Assembly (NCBI RefSeq): GCF_009905375.1 | Contig: NC_133650.1 | Location: 170,332,518-170,396,517, forward strand | Origin: Apium graveolens | Taxonomy: Eukaryota; Streptophyta; Magnoliopsida; Apiales; Apiaceae | DNA: 64,000 bases | Direction of reading: 5' to 3' | Shown here: positions 46,929 through 58,379 of the stretch, piece after piece | How the letters are laid out: every line of letters starts with the position of its first letter | Position numbering within the stretch: the first letter of the stretch is position 1 | Program-made: the position numbers and the translations under genes | The notes under the pieces: generated by a model | The model's input: the letters and a program-made list of their open reading frames with translations, nothing else | Database searches by the model: none | What the model was told of the DNA's origin: nothing

Positions 46929-47275
46929 CGGCGGATGTTCTAATATAGTCCCGACGGATGAACTCTATAGTCCCGACAGATGACAATTTGAAATCCATCG
47001 AGAGTGTAGCTTATGTAACAAATAAGTATTGTAGCACATTCCTGCAAACAACATGTTTTAGTCTAGTAGATTCTGTAGGATTCTCTAAGTCATGTTGACT
47101 ATTAGATTGATATGCAGAATAGGTTGGCTAATTGTAAATATGAGATGTCTTGCAATTTCGTATAAGTAAAATAGAGTCAAGTGAAAGATAGACTCCTGAT
47201 GGATGATCTACAAGGATCCCGATGGATGATCAACATATTCCCGACGGATGTTCAACATAACCCCGATGAATGATC
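46929..47275 (+). repeat. (C)CCGACGGATG motif array in the Copia-2 LTR
   Basis: Copies, some degenerate, at about 46929 (CGGCGGATG), 46950, 46972 (CCGACAGATG), 46993 (inverted, ATCCATCGAG), 47218, 47241 and 47262. Most are preceded by TCCC or ATTCCC. Upstream of the LTR TATA box. Confidence 0.83.
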
Positions 47276-47498
47276 ATATTCAAAATAGCTATTGATAGTG
47301 ACAACACAATCACATGCGTCGGGTGTTTGCAAATGGAATGTGGCAGCCTGTTAAGCAGGATTTTGAGAACAAAGAAACATTACCATTTCCAAATGTGAAG
47401 ATATTCAAAGATGCTGGATAGAGTAATGTTGCAGCATGATATTAGACTAGATTTTATTTTGTTTTATTATCTTGTCTTACTGTCATGTAAGTTGGTGA

Positions 47499-47506
47499 TA
47501 TATAAA
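47499..47506 (+). promoter_or_regulatory. TATA box in the Copia-2 LTR
   Basis: GATATATAAACC is followed about 30 bp later by CAACTAAGC, a plausible transcription start. It lies about 225 bp after the last motif copy. Confidence 0.6.
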
Positions 47507-47653
47507 CCAAGTGTAGCAAGTGATAACAACTAAGCAAACGCATTTTTCAGAGAGATAGACAAAGCTGTACTTGTTAAGAATTTCTCTGTAGTTTATTTAT
47601 TCACTTGTAAAGCAGTTGTGTGCTATTCAAAGTATCACATAGTTCTCAATCTG

Positions 47654-47678
47654 ATATATATATATATATATATATATT
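47654..47678. repeat. (AT)n microsatellite in the Copia-2 LTR
   Basis: About 12 AT dinucleotides. Confidence 0.92.
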
Positions 47679-47888
47679 TGGTGGATACTTTCAAATCCAC
47701 CAGAAAGTTTTAAAGCATGTATTTTATTACTTAGTGTTTTGATTTTTATTACTTCTTCATTCCGCATTACAGCAAATCAAACACTGTTATATATATTAAG
47801 TTAGAACATTTTTAAAAAATCTCAAAAGTAGCCAGAATTACATTCAACCCCCCTTCTGTAATTCTTGTTGTATTGTTTGGGAATAACA

Positions 47889-49009
47889 GAGATGGATGAA
47901 TTCTGCCTTCAGCATATATAATAAGAGTCACTGCAGCAGGAGTAAAGCCTTCATTGCAACTTTGATGCAATGGTTCTTGTATAGCCGGAGAATCAGGAAT
48001 TGCGGGATGACTTTGACAACCAGGTTCTTGTGTACTCTTCTCCACAATTACAGTAATATACTCATGAGCAGTTTTAATTAGAGGCTCTTGATCTTCAATA
48101 TCTGCTGCACCACTTTGAGGTGTAGGTTCTTGTGGGATTGGATCAGGAGATGTAGCTGTTGTACCCCTTTGAGATACAGGTTCTTGTGTGCTTGATCCTG
48201 GGAAAAGTCTTTTCCCTTGCATCCTCTTGACACTAGCATCTACTTACTCATGAGAGACTTCCCTTGCTCTCTTGTGATATTGCTTGACTGGAGATTCAGA
48301 CAGTTCCATAAGTGCCTTAGCAGTAGTCTGGAACTCAGAATTTGGATTTAATATACTCCGTGTCTCCTCAGCAATTTCCTGTTTAATCTGAAGCAAGTGC
48401 TGATTGTAATATGCTTTAACCAATCTTCTTTTCCTTGGTATGGAGCTTGCATCAGTATCAACATCTGTGCCTTTTTCAATTGATGTAACAACTGGTTTTG
48501 GAGAAGAATCAGATGAAAGGTTTAGAAATCTGAAAGATAAGGTAGCATTGTCCTCATCTGAATATGATTCTAATCCAGCAAGTACAAGTTTCCTCTTGAC
48601 AAAATTTGAAGGTTTAGAAGAATGAGGAACTTGAGATGCTTCATCTTATGACTTAGCTACAGCAGGATTTATAGCTCTCTTAGCCATTTCTTTCTTTCTT
48701 TTTACAACAAGTGTCTTTTGGGAGACACCTGAGGTGGCTTCTTTTTGAGATTGCGGTGGTGGTTGTGTTTGTGTTTGGATCTGTGTTTGGGTTGTTGTGC
48801 TGGGGTGATCTACAGGGGTTTTCCAATGGTGATTTCCTGTAGCTTAGCAATCTGGCTTTTAAGCAAACCATAAGTTTCAGGAAGTCTTTCTAAAAGCAAG
48901 TTTCTAGCAACCAATGGTAACCTTAAAGGAGCTAAATTCAACCATTTTCCATCTTTTGATATTAAGTCAGAAAAAGCCCTTTTTGTCAATTTAAACACTG
49001 ACACTATTT
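47889..49009 (-). pseudogene. Decayed extra-ORF-like gene of an older element (minus strand)
   Basis: Read on the minus strand, a first piece (48810-49009) contains a hydrophobic helix-rich segment ending SQIAKLQEI. After one frameshift near 48820 a Gln/Pro/Thr-rich, basic region follows with KRKKEMAKRA and PRKRRLVKAYY (possible nuclear signals), then a region of repeated QEP words (47889-48222). A few stops break it. Copia-2 interrupts it at 47889 and an LTR at 49010. The style (basic patches, low complexity) resembles Sirevirus extra ORFs, but I do not recognise it; the annotation is tentative. Confidence 0.45.
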
Positions 49010-50056
49010 TGTGGCGCCCTCCAAACCCGGTTCAGAAGTTTGGGGTCCACAACACACACACACACACCATATATAAACCTGCTTATGACAATCATAATAA
49101 AGAAAATAATAATATGCAGTGACCCTACTTACCTTTATCCACGGATCGCAACAGGGTAAAATATGCACACAAGCCACAACTTACTTATATTACAAACGTT
49201 CCAAATCCCAACTATTCAAACTTACATCTGAATATTAAACATTCTTACAAACTTACAAACTTAAACTATTACAAAAGTCTTTAGCTAGCTTATTCCGTTG
49301 AACCTGGAATCCTAGCTCGTGCACTTGGTTGGGGATCCTCGTTGCCAATGGTTTCTTATTAACTAGAAAAGAACATAAACAGAATCGCACAAATGAGCTA
49401 ACTAGCTCAGTAAGTCACATTGACAATACTGAGATTAAACAATTATCAAATGAAATGATTTAAGGTATCAAGTTTATGGAGAAGCAATGATTAGAATTGG
49501 ATATTCATTTTTAATTTAAAAACCAAGGTTAGGTTGCTGATCAGTCACACACTAACCCCGAGCAAGGCACACAGCTCTGCTCTAATTACTGGATCCAATG
49601 CACACATTGGCCTAACATGACCACCAATATGATCAGACCATGAATCTGGTCCACATTTTATAAAACAATCCAATTCTATAACAATAACAGAATAAACAAA
49701 GTAAATCAATAAATAAAATCATAACAACATTGGTCTTCAAGCATAAGGTGATTTGCAATCATTACAAGGGGATAACATGGTAAATACAAGGATTGGCTAT
49801 CAGCCGGTAAAAGAATCAGATAATAGAAGAATCAAGGTCTCGTGGTTATAAGGATTAGTCTTTTAATATATATAAGGTATGAACATTTGTATGTTAAACA
49901 ATCCCGTTTCAGTGATCGGTATTTAGTTTGTATGTATTTGTGGAGTAGTATCGTATATCGGTGGTTCGTATTTGGGTATTCAACAATCAAAGGTTTACAA
50001 AGAATAAGTCTTACGACTCAAAGATCAATAGTTGGAATCAGGGTTTAGGGATCAGT
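49010..50056 (-). repeat. Part of a long gypsy-type LTR (Gypsy-5)
   Basis: Starts TGTGGCGCCCTCCAAACCCGG. Its composition and sequence style (gtgaccctac..., tgagctaactagctcagtaagt) resemble the PBS-side end of the Gypsy-1 and Gypsy-2 LTRs, which suggests minus-strand orientation. It is cut at 50056 by Gypsy-3; the rest is outside the window. No PBS or coding part is visible, so this is an inference from one end only. Confidence 0.5.
50052..50056 (+). other. Presumed left target-site duplication of Gypsy-3
   Basis: TCAGT directly precedes the LTR start TGTAATAACC. The right copy is outside the window, so it is unconfirmed. Confidence 0.4.
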
Positions 50057-53000
50057 TGTAATAACCCCAATTTTTGGAAATTTTTAAAACCCTGATGAAT
50101 AGTAACTTTTGTTGACTATGCTGATTAAGGAAAATTATCAGACCACACTATATAGGAGTACTATTATGGAAATTCTAAGATCGTATTAGTATTCCATAAA
50201 GTAAATTAGTGTATGTAAAGATCGTCAGAATTCAAATTCGAACACTTTGATTTTTCCCGAAAATTCACTAGATACCGAAAGAATTGAGTATAAGGTAACA
50301 TGATTAAAAGGATTTAAATTCAATGATTATAAGAGAGGATCATAAAAGGAATATAAAATATTGGAAAAGGTTTAGGGGAACCCAAGTAATAAGATCCCGA
50401 ATATGATCCCTCAAACGACAAATGAGGACGAAAGTTAAGCGAACCGTATAACAGATAAACGGTCATTAGCCAAGTAATTTAGATTTAATCAAAGGGGTTA
50501 GTGGATGGTAATGTCATCACACCACAAGAGACATGTATTAAAAATGATGACATAGGCTTGATGATGCAAGCATGGTTGAAAGATATTTAGCTAAGATTTA
50601 ATAATGGCCAAGTATTGGAACATTGGTTAATTAAATCTAGGTTAAACTAACCAAGTAATTCATTTCATTTTCCAAGGAAAACAAGAAGCATTTTTATTTC
50701 TTCATTTATTCCCTTGCTCTCGGCCAAAACCAGAGCAGCAACTTCAAACTGCCATATCTCCTTCAATACTCGTGAAACACGAAACAATTATGTAAGGAGG
50801 ATTAGGAAGTTGGTAAAGTACTCGCGAAAAAAGTCACCTTAAAACGTTTAATGGTTAATTTTATAAAAATGGTGGAGCCGAGGGTACTCGAGCGAGTTAT
50901 GTAAATCGTTAAGCGCAAAAGCGAACGTTAGGGTCTAAGTGGATAAAGTCTAGTTTTTTAAGCGACTGTGGTTTAAATCCGTCTTATGTTGTTGTTCATA
51001 GGTTACCGGATCCACTCTAAGCTTAATTCTACCCCGGAGCACTCAGGCAAGTTTTCTACCCGTTATACTATTGTTGTGATGTAAATATATTGATGCATTA
51101 TCTTGAGATAAGTGCATGGTTGTTATTAGCTAGTCTTGCGATATACTGGATCATGTCAATATAATATATATATATATATATATATATACATGCATGCCTG
51201 TTTCATAATCTTGATATCTCATTGTTGATTCAATTGATTATAAACTACATAATACCTATGCTAGAGATAAGCAGTACTTGCGTATACCCTTAGTATATGG
51301 GACCCAGAGTTGAACATTTTTCTAAACCGGGAGGCGATGTTCCCGAGTATATTATATATATATATATATAGTTTTCAAAACTATTAATCGAATAATATTT
51401 ATTCGATAGTTTTATAATATAAGTGAATATTATTTTTTTGAATATTCATTTAAGATTCCTATTACGATCAAAGACTAGTTTAATTATTTGAATATAGTTT
51501 CTACTTATGAAACTTATTTTATTTCTATTATTTAATGAATATTAGTCTGAATATTCATTTGAGGACTTATGACTCCGCTTATTTTATTTAATGAATATTA
51601 GTTTGAATATTCATTCGTGGACTTATGACTCCGCTTATTTTATTTAATGAATATTAGTTTGAATATTCATTCGAGGACTTACGACTCCGCTTATTTTATT
51701 AAATAATATTATTTATTTTATTAAAGAATAATGTTTCGTTATTCGCCAAGTATTCGAGAAATGATTGATATCGTCAATCATTCTTACCTTAAATATTTTC
51801 AGAAAGTTATTTTCAAACCTTTTATTTCATTTGCTTTGATAAAAGCTATTCGTTATCGGAATATTATTTATAGCATAATATTCAGATATTTTTTGATTAT
51901 CTTGGAATTGATTTAGTCTATGAAATCATCCTTATTCAAGACGCTTTCAAAAATATTTTTGAGTCTTCAAAATGATTTTAAAGGTTAGAGCGGATCCCAA
52001 AACTTGTTTTCAAATTTAAGATCTTCCTTTCGAAGGGGACTTGAATACTCGCTAAAAAAATCTGAGGGATCCGGCTCCGTGATATGTTTTTATATTCGCA
52101 ACGAGGTTACTGATTGATAAAAGAGTTTTTGATTACTTACCCAACACTCGGGAAGTAAAGTTCTTGGAATGAGTTTAATCCATTAACAGGCATCGCCTGA
52201 GAAATATCGGTGAATTTTCCTTTCTAACTAGATACGGCTTCTTGGTGGAGCCGCATCAACAAGTTTCTACTTGGGGAAAGTGGGAACGAGCTTTACGTTT
52301 CAGAGTCATAGATTTCATCTTAACTAGGAGTGGAGTAAGTGGTCGATGGCGCCGGCCCAGCCTTATTATATTGGCCCAAATGACCCGGAACTTCCGCTAA
52401 GACGGTCCATTCCTTAGGAGTCCAGCGTTCGGTCGACAAGTAAATCCGACTGTTCTCCTTAACATGTAGAAAACTGTGGGGTTGTACTACTGCGACTGAT
52501 CATCGTAAGTGGTCTTCCTGGCGTGGTAAACTCCCGTAATGAGTTCATCATGCAGTTTGGATATATCTGCAACACTACCCAGAGCACTTCGATAGAAAGG
52601 CTACGGCTGGGCGACTGTTGAGTGTTGGCATGGTCAAGTTTTCAAAATGATGTTTCCATCAATTGAAGTATCTAGTAACTTTATATTTTGTTAACGATCT
52701 AAGATTTGAGTTTCCTTTAGCGGATAAAATCCCTCAGGAGTATTTATGAAAATGAGTTATATACAAGTCTTACCTTATAACTTCATTGATATATGATGAA
52801 CTTTTGAAACTGATTTTACCATAAATGGTTGTAGCTCAAGTAGTATTCGGAAAAGATATAAGTATATTGGAGTATCTTGTAACTTCATCTTTTCAACTTA
52901 TATCTAGTAAATGATTATTTTATGCATGACAAAGATTTTCAGAAAAATGTTGAGACAAAGTTATATATATGAGATCACCTTGCAACGATATTTTTATACA

Positions 53001-53642
53001 GTTATAAACTGTAACTCTGTGTATATTATACATGGCAGAGGATTTCAAAGATTTTGAAAGTATATATATATACTGAATATTTTATGATTTCTTCGCGTTA
53101 AGATATCAACTTGGTTCTTGTTTGCTTGACCAAGACTTTCATGAGTACTATGAGAAGGCTCATATATTGTTAATTACTATACATGTTATTTTGGTGGGCT
53201 TGTTGCTCACCCTTGCTTTATTCTTTCATCACACAACAACAACTAGACAAGATGAATGGGACCAAGCTCCCAATTCGCGAGTGGATAGGAAATGTTCCGC
53301 ATTTTCCTGTAGGCGTTGATGCCGTTGTAGCTGAGGTAGTAACTACCAATAGGCTAGGTTTTCAACTGTTGATGTTTATGTATATTTATAAACTATAATA
53401 ATGGCAAAGAAAATGTAAATTTATTGAGAAACCCTTTTGAGGTGTAATGGCTTACAATTGTGGAATAAAATGACTTCTGTTATTTTTGGTATTCATCTCT
53501 GAGACTATAACTTGTGGTGTGTGTGTATATATTGTGGGGTCACAGTACGCAGTAGTTGGTTGTTTATTAAGATTAAGTGTTATTAAGGGAAATGGAACTC
53601 GTGACAACTCGGATCTCTGACCCCGAATTTGGGGGTGTTACA
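50057..53642 (+). repeat. 5' LTR of Gypsy-3 (3586 bp)
   Basis: Starts TGTAATAACCCC and ends GGGGGTGTTACA just before the PBS. Both ends are the complement of the Gypsy-2 LTR ends. It carries three roughly 58 bp units at 51530-51700 and (AT)n tracts at 51161-51188 and about 51350-51371. No gene inside. Confidence 0.9.
51530..51700 (+). repeat. Three tandem units in the Gypsy-3 LTR
   Basis: Units of the form gaatattcattcgaggacttatgactccgc followed by ttattttatttaatgaatatta. They are the complement of the units in Gypsy-1 and Gypsy-2. Confidence 0.86.
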
Positions 53643-53646
53643 GAAA

Positions 53647-53660
53647 TGGTATCAGAGCCA
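53647..53660 (+). other. Primer-binding site of Gypsy-3 (tRNA-iMet)
   Basis: TGGTATCAGAGCCA, 4 bases after the LTR end, matches initiator tRNA-Met. Confidence 0.92.
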
Positions 53661-53904
53661 AGCGTTATAAACCTCAGAGATGATGCAACGTTAAAATAAT
53701 AAGTTTACTAAGATAATAAGAACTCTTGCCAAGTTTATAGTCGGACTACCTAACGTAGTACTGACAGTTAAAACTCTTATGGGAATCCTTATAAATATCA
53801 TGAGAGTAACATAGATCGTCATCATATAAGGTAGTGGGCCACCGAACCCTGAAGTTCAAGAGCAATAACACGATGATGTTTTACTACATATTGGGGATCA
53901 GATT

Positions 53905-54108
53905 TTGGATCCAATGGAGCACCCTAACGAGGGACTATATGATGTTCATATTAAGGATCTAGCGGTTGAGGATGTTATCCCAGAAGGGATTGTTGCTGAA
54001 GAGGATTCTGTGGAGGATCCTGACAAGAATGAAGAAAGGACTGCTAAGGAATTGATGACCATAGTCAGGGCGGCTACCAGAGGTAGGATTGGCCGGTTAC
54101 TACCATAG
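53905..54108 (+). CDS. Short acidic leader ORF of Gypsy-3 (hypothetical)
   Basis: 67 codons between PBS and the RNase H block; rich in Asp/Glu (VEDVIPEGIVAEEDSVEDPDK). It sits in the same place as the longer acidic ORF of Gypsy-1 and is present but broken in Gypsy-2. Its last residues (GRIGRLLP) run into sequence resembling the end of the reverse transcriptase connection region (AGYYRRFV in Gypsy-1), so it may be a fusion made by the internal deletion. Confidence 0.4.
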   Translation: MDPMEHPNEGLYDVHIKDLAVEDVIPEGIVAEEDSVEDPDKNEERTAKELMTIVRAATRGRIGRLLP

Positions 54109-54928
54109 GTTTGTTCAAGTTTGCAAAGATAGTAGCCCCTTTAACGCGCCTTACTCGTAAGACTGAGAAGTTTGAATGGACAGAGAAATGCGAGAACAGC
54201 TTCCAAGAACTGAAGAAAAGATTGGTGACGATCCCTATATTGGCGTTGCCGGATGGAAAAAGAGATTTTATGATTTGTAGTGACGCTTCACACAAGGAAT
54301 TAGGGTGCGTTCTTATACAGCGCGGAAAGATAATCGCGTACACATTAAGACAATTTAGGGAATATGAAATTCGATATCCCACCCATGAGCTTGGGCTCGT
54401 GGCAATAGTTTTGCCCTAACGATTGAAGGCACTACTTGTATGGAGAGAAGTGCAAGATTTACACAAACCATAAGAGCTCTAGTACATTTTCACGCAGATA
54501 GAGCTCAACATGCGCTAGAAGAGATGGTTAGAGCTAATCAAGGATTACGATTATGAGATTTTTATCATCAAGGGAAAGCCAATGTGGTGGCTGATGCCCT
54601 TAGTAGAAAGGAGAGACTCAAGATGATAATGTCTTCGGAAGATTTGATAAGAGATTTTGAGAAAATGGAAATAGAAATGAAGGTAACCGGAGCTGGTATT
54701 GAAAAGCTGTTTGAAATTGTAATGCAGCGCGAATTATTGGAAAATATCATATTCTGCCTAGAAAAAGTAATGAATAAAGGACGAGAGCCAATGAATAGAG
54801 AAGAGATTAATACCGAGAAAGATGATACGGGAATAATGAGGTATTCCTACAGAATTTGGGTTCCAAATGTTCAAAAGCTTAAGGACGGGATTTTAGATGA
54901 AAGCCATGGTTCGAGGAATAAGATTTAG
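54109..54928 (+). pseudogene. RNase H block of Gypsy-3, directly behind the leader
   Basis: 54111-54419 matches the connection and start of RNase H ([28 protein letters not shown]; the catalytic SDAS is kept). A frameshifted stretch follows, then 54584-54928 equals the RNase H end and linker to integrase ([16 protein letters not shown]...). gag, protease and the catalytic half of the reverse transcriptase that should precede it are missing here. Confidence 0.8.
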
Positions 54929-55119
54929 GGCAAACCCTGAATATGATAGTCAGGGAGGTTGCCATGAAGAAAGAGGGAACCCATAATATAATGAAGTGGA
55001 AAAAAAGGATTTTAACGTATAAGATAACCCTGATTATAGGAGAAGGATGAAACATTTCATACTGAGAAAACAGAAGTCGAGCAAGATAGGGAGAACTAGG
55101 ACGGTACTCCTATGGGGAA

Positions 55120-55400
55120 ATTCATGGACCCGCCTAAACAAAACTTGTATTTTTACCCCCAACCACCACCCTGAGGAAACAATACAGTGGGAAATTCTTT
55201 CAGGACCTTTAAGTCGCTAAGCTCTCAGAGTTCCAAGGAACAAGTTGACCCAGTCAAGGCAAGAGCCTAGCTAAACGAAATAGAGGAATCATTTGAGATT
55301 CTAAATGATTGACGAAGTGCAAAAGACTGTTTTTGCCACTTACCCTCCTAAGAGAGAGGCCACCCGCTGGTGGAAGGCTAAGGAAGATAGAGAGATAGTG
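55120..55400 (+). pseudogene. gag fragment of Gypsy-3, behind RNase H
   Basis: Frameshifted pieces match the gag core of Gypsy-1 (the FKSL...DPVEARAWL...SFEIL stretch and the WW region). Its place after RNase H is abnormal and is shared with Gypsy-2 (17965-18180). Confidence 0.68.
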
Positions 55401-58379
55401 TAGAAGTTTTAAAACCAGGCCAGAGGAGGACAAGTATGATGAATCATGAATCTAGGTTGTGAAAGTCCTTAAGGTTCGTCTGAAGGACACGAATCCAGAA
55501 TGACGGGATGTTTGAAATAAATGCTTATATTGTGTTGGTTCATGAAATGGCCATAATAGAAATGAAAATAAAAGACTGAAAGGGGAAGGAGTATAAAGGG
55601 ATATAAAGGAAATAGAGTTGAGAAGCGATAAGGGAGTTAGGTATGTGAAACCCTAAGAAACCCTAGCAATAAATATAGAGAAGTGTGTCATCATCAGCGC
55701 CATGGTGACTGATCATGAGATAAAGTCAAGGTTTGAAGGCATAAGTGATACGTATAATTAATCCCCTTTAAGTTGAGAGAATTCGATGAAACTTTAAGAT
55801 AGATCGGTGGATTAATAAGGAAACACGAATGGACTGAGGAGACAGGATAAACAAGATATTAGGAAAATGAGATGAAGGAAGTGACCTTCAAGAATGTGAA
55901 GTTCATGTAAGACTGGTGGCTTGATACCCAGAAAGGGAGACGCCGGGTATAAAAGATATCCCAACATTAAGATGACAGTTGAGATAAATAATGGAGATAA
56001 ATGAATAGTTAGAACTAAAAAGTTCACCTTGAACACGACCAATATCTTCCAGAATATCCCTATTATCATTACAAAATCAGAAAAGAAAAGTGGATAACCA
56101 TTGTTATCTATTGGAGGCCATATGGATTGACCTCAACTTGAATAAGGATGCTATTGTGAAATTTGGTATATACTATCGAGGTGGGAATGATTGAATATGA
56201 TAATCTATCAAGGATATATGACTTGATTCATCCATGGAAGGATGCAAGTACCTTTTTAAAGGTGGAATTAAGGATAGAACCCCGATAACTTGAGATGAAC
56301 CTAGGGGAATGCATAAGTTTGGCATTTCACCATTAATAAGGACATTATGAGTGTCGAAGTATGAATTGGGAAGAATTAAAGTAACAACAATCTTTAAAGA
56401 TTAGTGGAGAAAGTTTTTCAGAACTATATAGACAATGGTTCTAGTATTAGTAAATGGTATCTTGATATGCCCTGTACCTAGGGAGTACAGGAGGAATGAT
56501 TTAAAAATAACGTTGGAGAAGTTACAAAAAGAGTGGTGATATTTAATTTTTTACAAATAGAAACTTTGGTAAAGGAAATATGACGTAATAATAATAATGC
56601 CAAGTGGGGCATGTGTTAAACCATGAGAAAGTATGGATCGAACCAGTAAAGGTCGAAATTGTTTAAGGCAATTAGGACCTAAGGTAAAAGACATCCTAAG
56701 TATGATCGAGAGTCAGTCATGATAATGTTAGCCTCTAAAGACCGAGGCAATAACCTATGGAAAAATGGTGATATTTTTTTTTCTTTCTCACCAAAGCTTA
56801 TGGAAGAAAATTTTCACACAAGCAGTGATTGGAAATGAGGTAGAAAAATTTAGTTGGAGATCGTTCAAAAGAAATTGATTATAAGGAACTATTACTATCA
56901 GGAAAGGCCAATGAGGTGGTCGACACTCTAAGTGTAAGAGAGCAATTATAGGCGCTCATGCCCTAGGAATACAGTGATGATGGTTAAAGTCGCGAAGGTT
57001 GTATTATGGTGTGAAAGATTGACATTCCTTCTGATGATTATGCGATACTCAACCGTAATAGTAGTTTGGTAAAGATTTAATTCATGTAATCGTCGTGAGC
57101 GGGCTATCTATCTTAGAAGGTCCTATCTTGAGATAAGCTAGGACCATGTTACGAAAGGACTAAATGAACCTTTGAGCTTCATGTCTCCCAATAAAGACAT
57201 ATGGTTAATAATGGTATTAACCTGCTATCGTTGCTTTTATTAAAACTCTTCTGCAATTTTATTTGCTTCATGTCATATGTACGTCAAGTTCGAGAGTGTT
57301 CTTCATGAATCATGAATGGTGATTATGTTACCTCCTTAGAAGAATTCGATACGGTAGGTATGGACTCTATATGGTTAGATATTAAGATTTCATGGAAAAT
57401 GAATGACTACAGTAGGTCAGCGGTGGACCATAGTAATGCAGCAATCGATCTGTGAGTAATGAGCCGATTACAACCGTGAGAGCTGTATTGTAATGGATGT
57501 TAAGATTGAGTACCACTAATCGGGTCGTGGTGATGTATAAGTTATCATTGATAGACTAAATAAGTCGATTATCTACCTATTGAATATTTATTCCTTCTTA
57601 TCGATAAAGAGTAGTATTACTATACGAAGAAGGTTGCGGTGTAGCAATGGATTCTAGTAACGATGATGTCTAGAATGAAATCCCATATTTGATTTTTCAA
57701 TATCGAGGGAGTTTCAAAGGTGATTGTTTATAAGCTCGAGCAAGAGCATGGGTCCATAGAACGATGGACGGATTAGTAAATATTCAGGCACGTGAATTGC
57801 GATGCGATAATACTTGATGTTGATATATATATTTATATATGTTTCGTTCTTCTATGGTAAACCTCTATAGTTCTGAGGTAGATTCCAAAATAGATATTTT
57901 GTGACCATATTTTTTTATTAAAATTGTTCTTTTCTCTCCTTTTCATTTCGTGTAAACTGAGAAGAACAACCCTTTCAGAAGGGGAGGTATTGTCGAATGA
58001 CTATCTATCTGTGTGATAGAAGTCTAGTAGGATACCACATGTTGTTTAATTGCTTGTTAAGTACAAAAGGTTGGCCACCTTCTGTACTAACTATGCGGTG
58101 TAATAAGTGTTAATGATCATAGTGATCTCTCAACAAATTTTTTTACTTATATATGATTGATCAAACTTTGGAAGATAAAAGCAGCTAGAAAAGGAGTAGT
58201 ATAAGTATGGTGGTATTCGAAATAGAAACGCGTTCGTGATACTAAGGTTGACACGTTTATTAAAAGGTTATAAAACTCTAGCGAGTAAAGGTATATCCAG
58301 AATAGTATTCTGTACCGAAGATAGTAACGATTGCAAACTGGAAAAGAATAAGTATTGAGAAGCGAAAGTTGTAGAGCTA
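55401..58379 (+). pseudogene. Decayed pol interior of Gypsy-3 (reverse transcriptase, second RNase H)
   Basis: No usable ORF. A reverse transcriptase trace lies at about 56260-56560: a hydrophobic word at the FIDDIL position (MVLVLVNGILI) followed by a helix like that after the active site, so the DD pair is lost. A second RNase H end lies at 56880-56960 (LLLSGKANEVVDTLS). Between and after these I see only diverged sequence. It is far older-looking than the first RNase H block at 54109. Confidence 0.6.

Larger units (their letters stand above)
23864..47888 (+). mobile_element. Copia-2: decayed Sirevirus-like Ty1/copia element (host of the nest)
   Basis: It is split by Gypsy-2 (to its left) and by Gypsy-1 (24640-38173). 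Pieces in order are gag end, protease, integrase, reverse transcriptase, RNase H, an internal promoter region, an extra ORF and a 3' LTR. Its gag start and 5' LTR must lie left of the window, beyond the left edge of Gypsy-2. It carries many stops and frameshifts. Its LTR ends at 47888; gagat (47889-47893) is the predicted target-site duplication. Confidence 0.85.
46849..47888 (+). repeat. 3' LTR of Copia-2 (1040 bp)
   Basis: Starts TGTTAGGAATATG after the polypurine tract and ends GGGAATAACA. A CATTCAACCCCCC word near the end is shared with the Copia-1 LTR. It contains a motif array (46929-47275), a TATA box (47499), and an (AT)n tract (47654-47678). Confidence 0.86.

Noticed and set aside
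47812..48222. 136-codon minus-strand frame as a single gene
   Set aside because: Its last codons lie inside the Copia-2 LTR (up to 47888), so the frame is a chance fusion of an older remnant with the LTR.
55630..55670. Possible telomere-like AAACCCTAAG repeats
   Set aside because: Only two imperfect copies; not a telomeric array.
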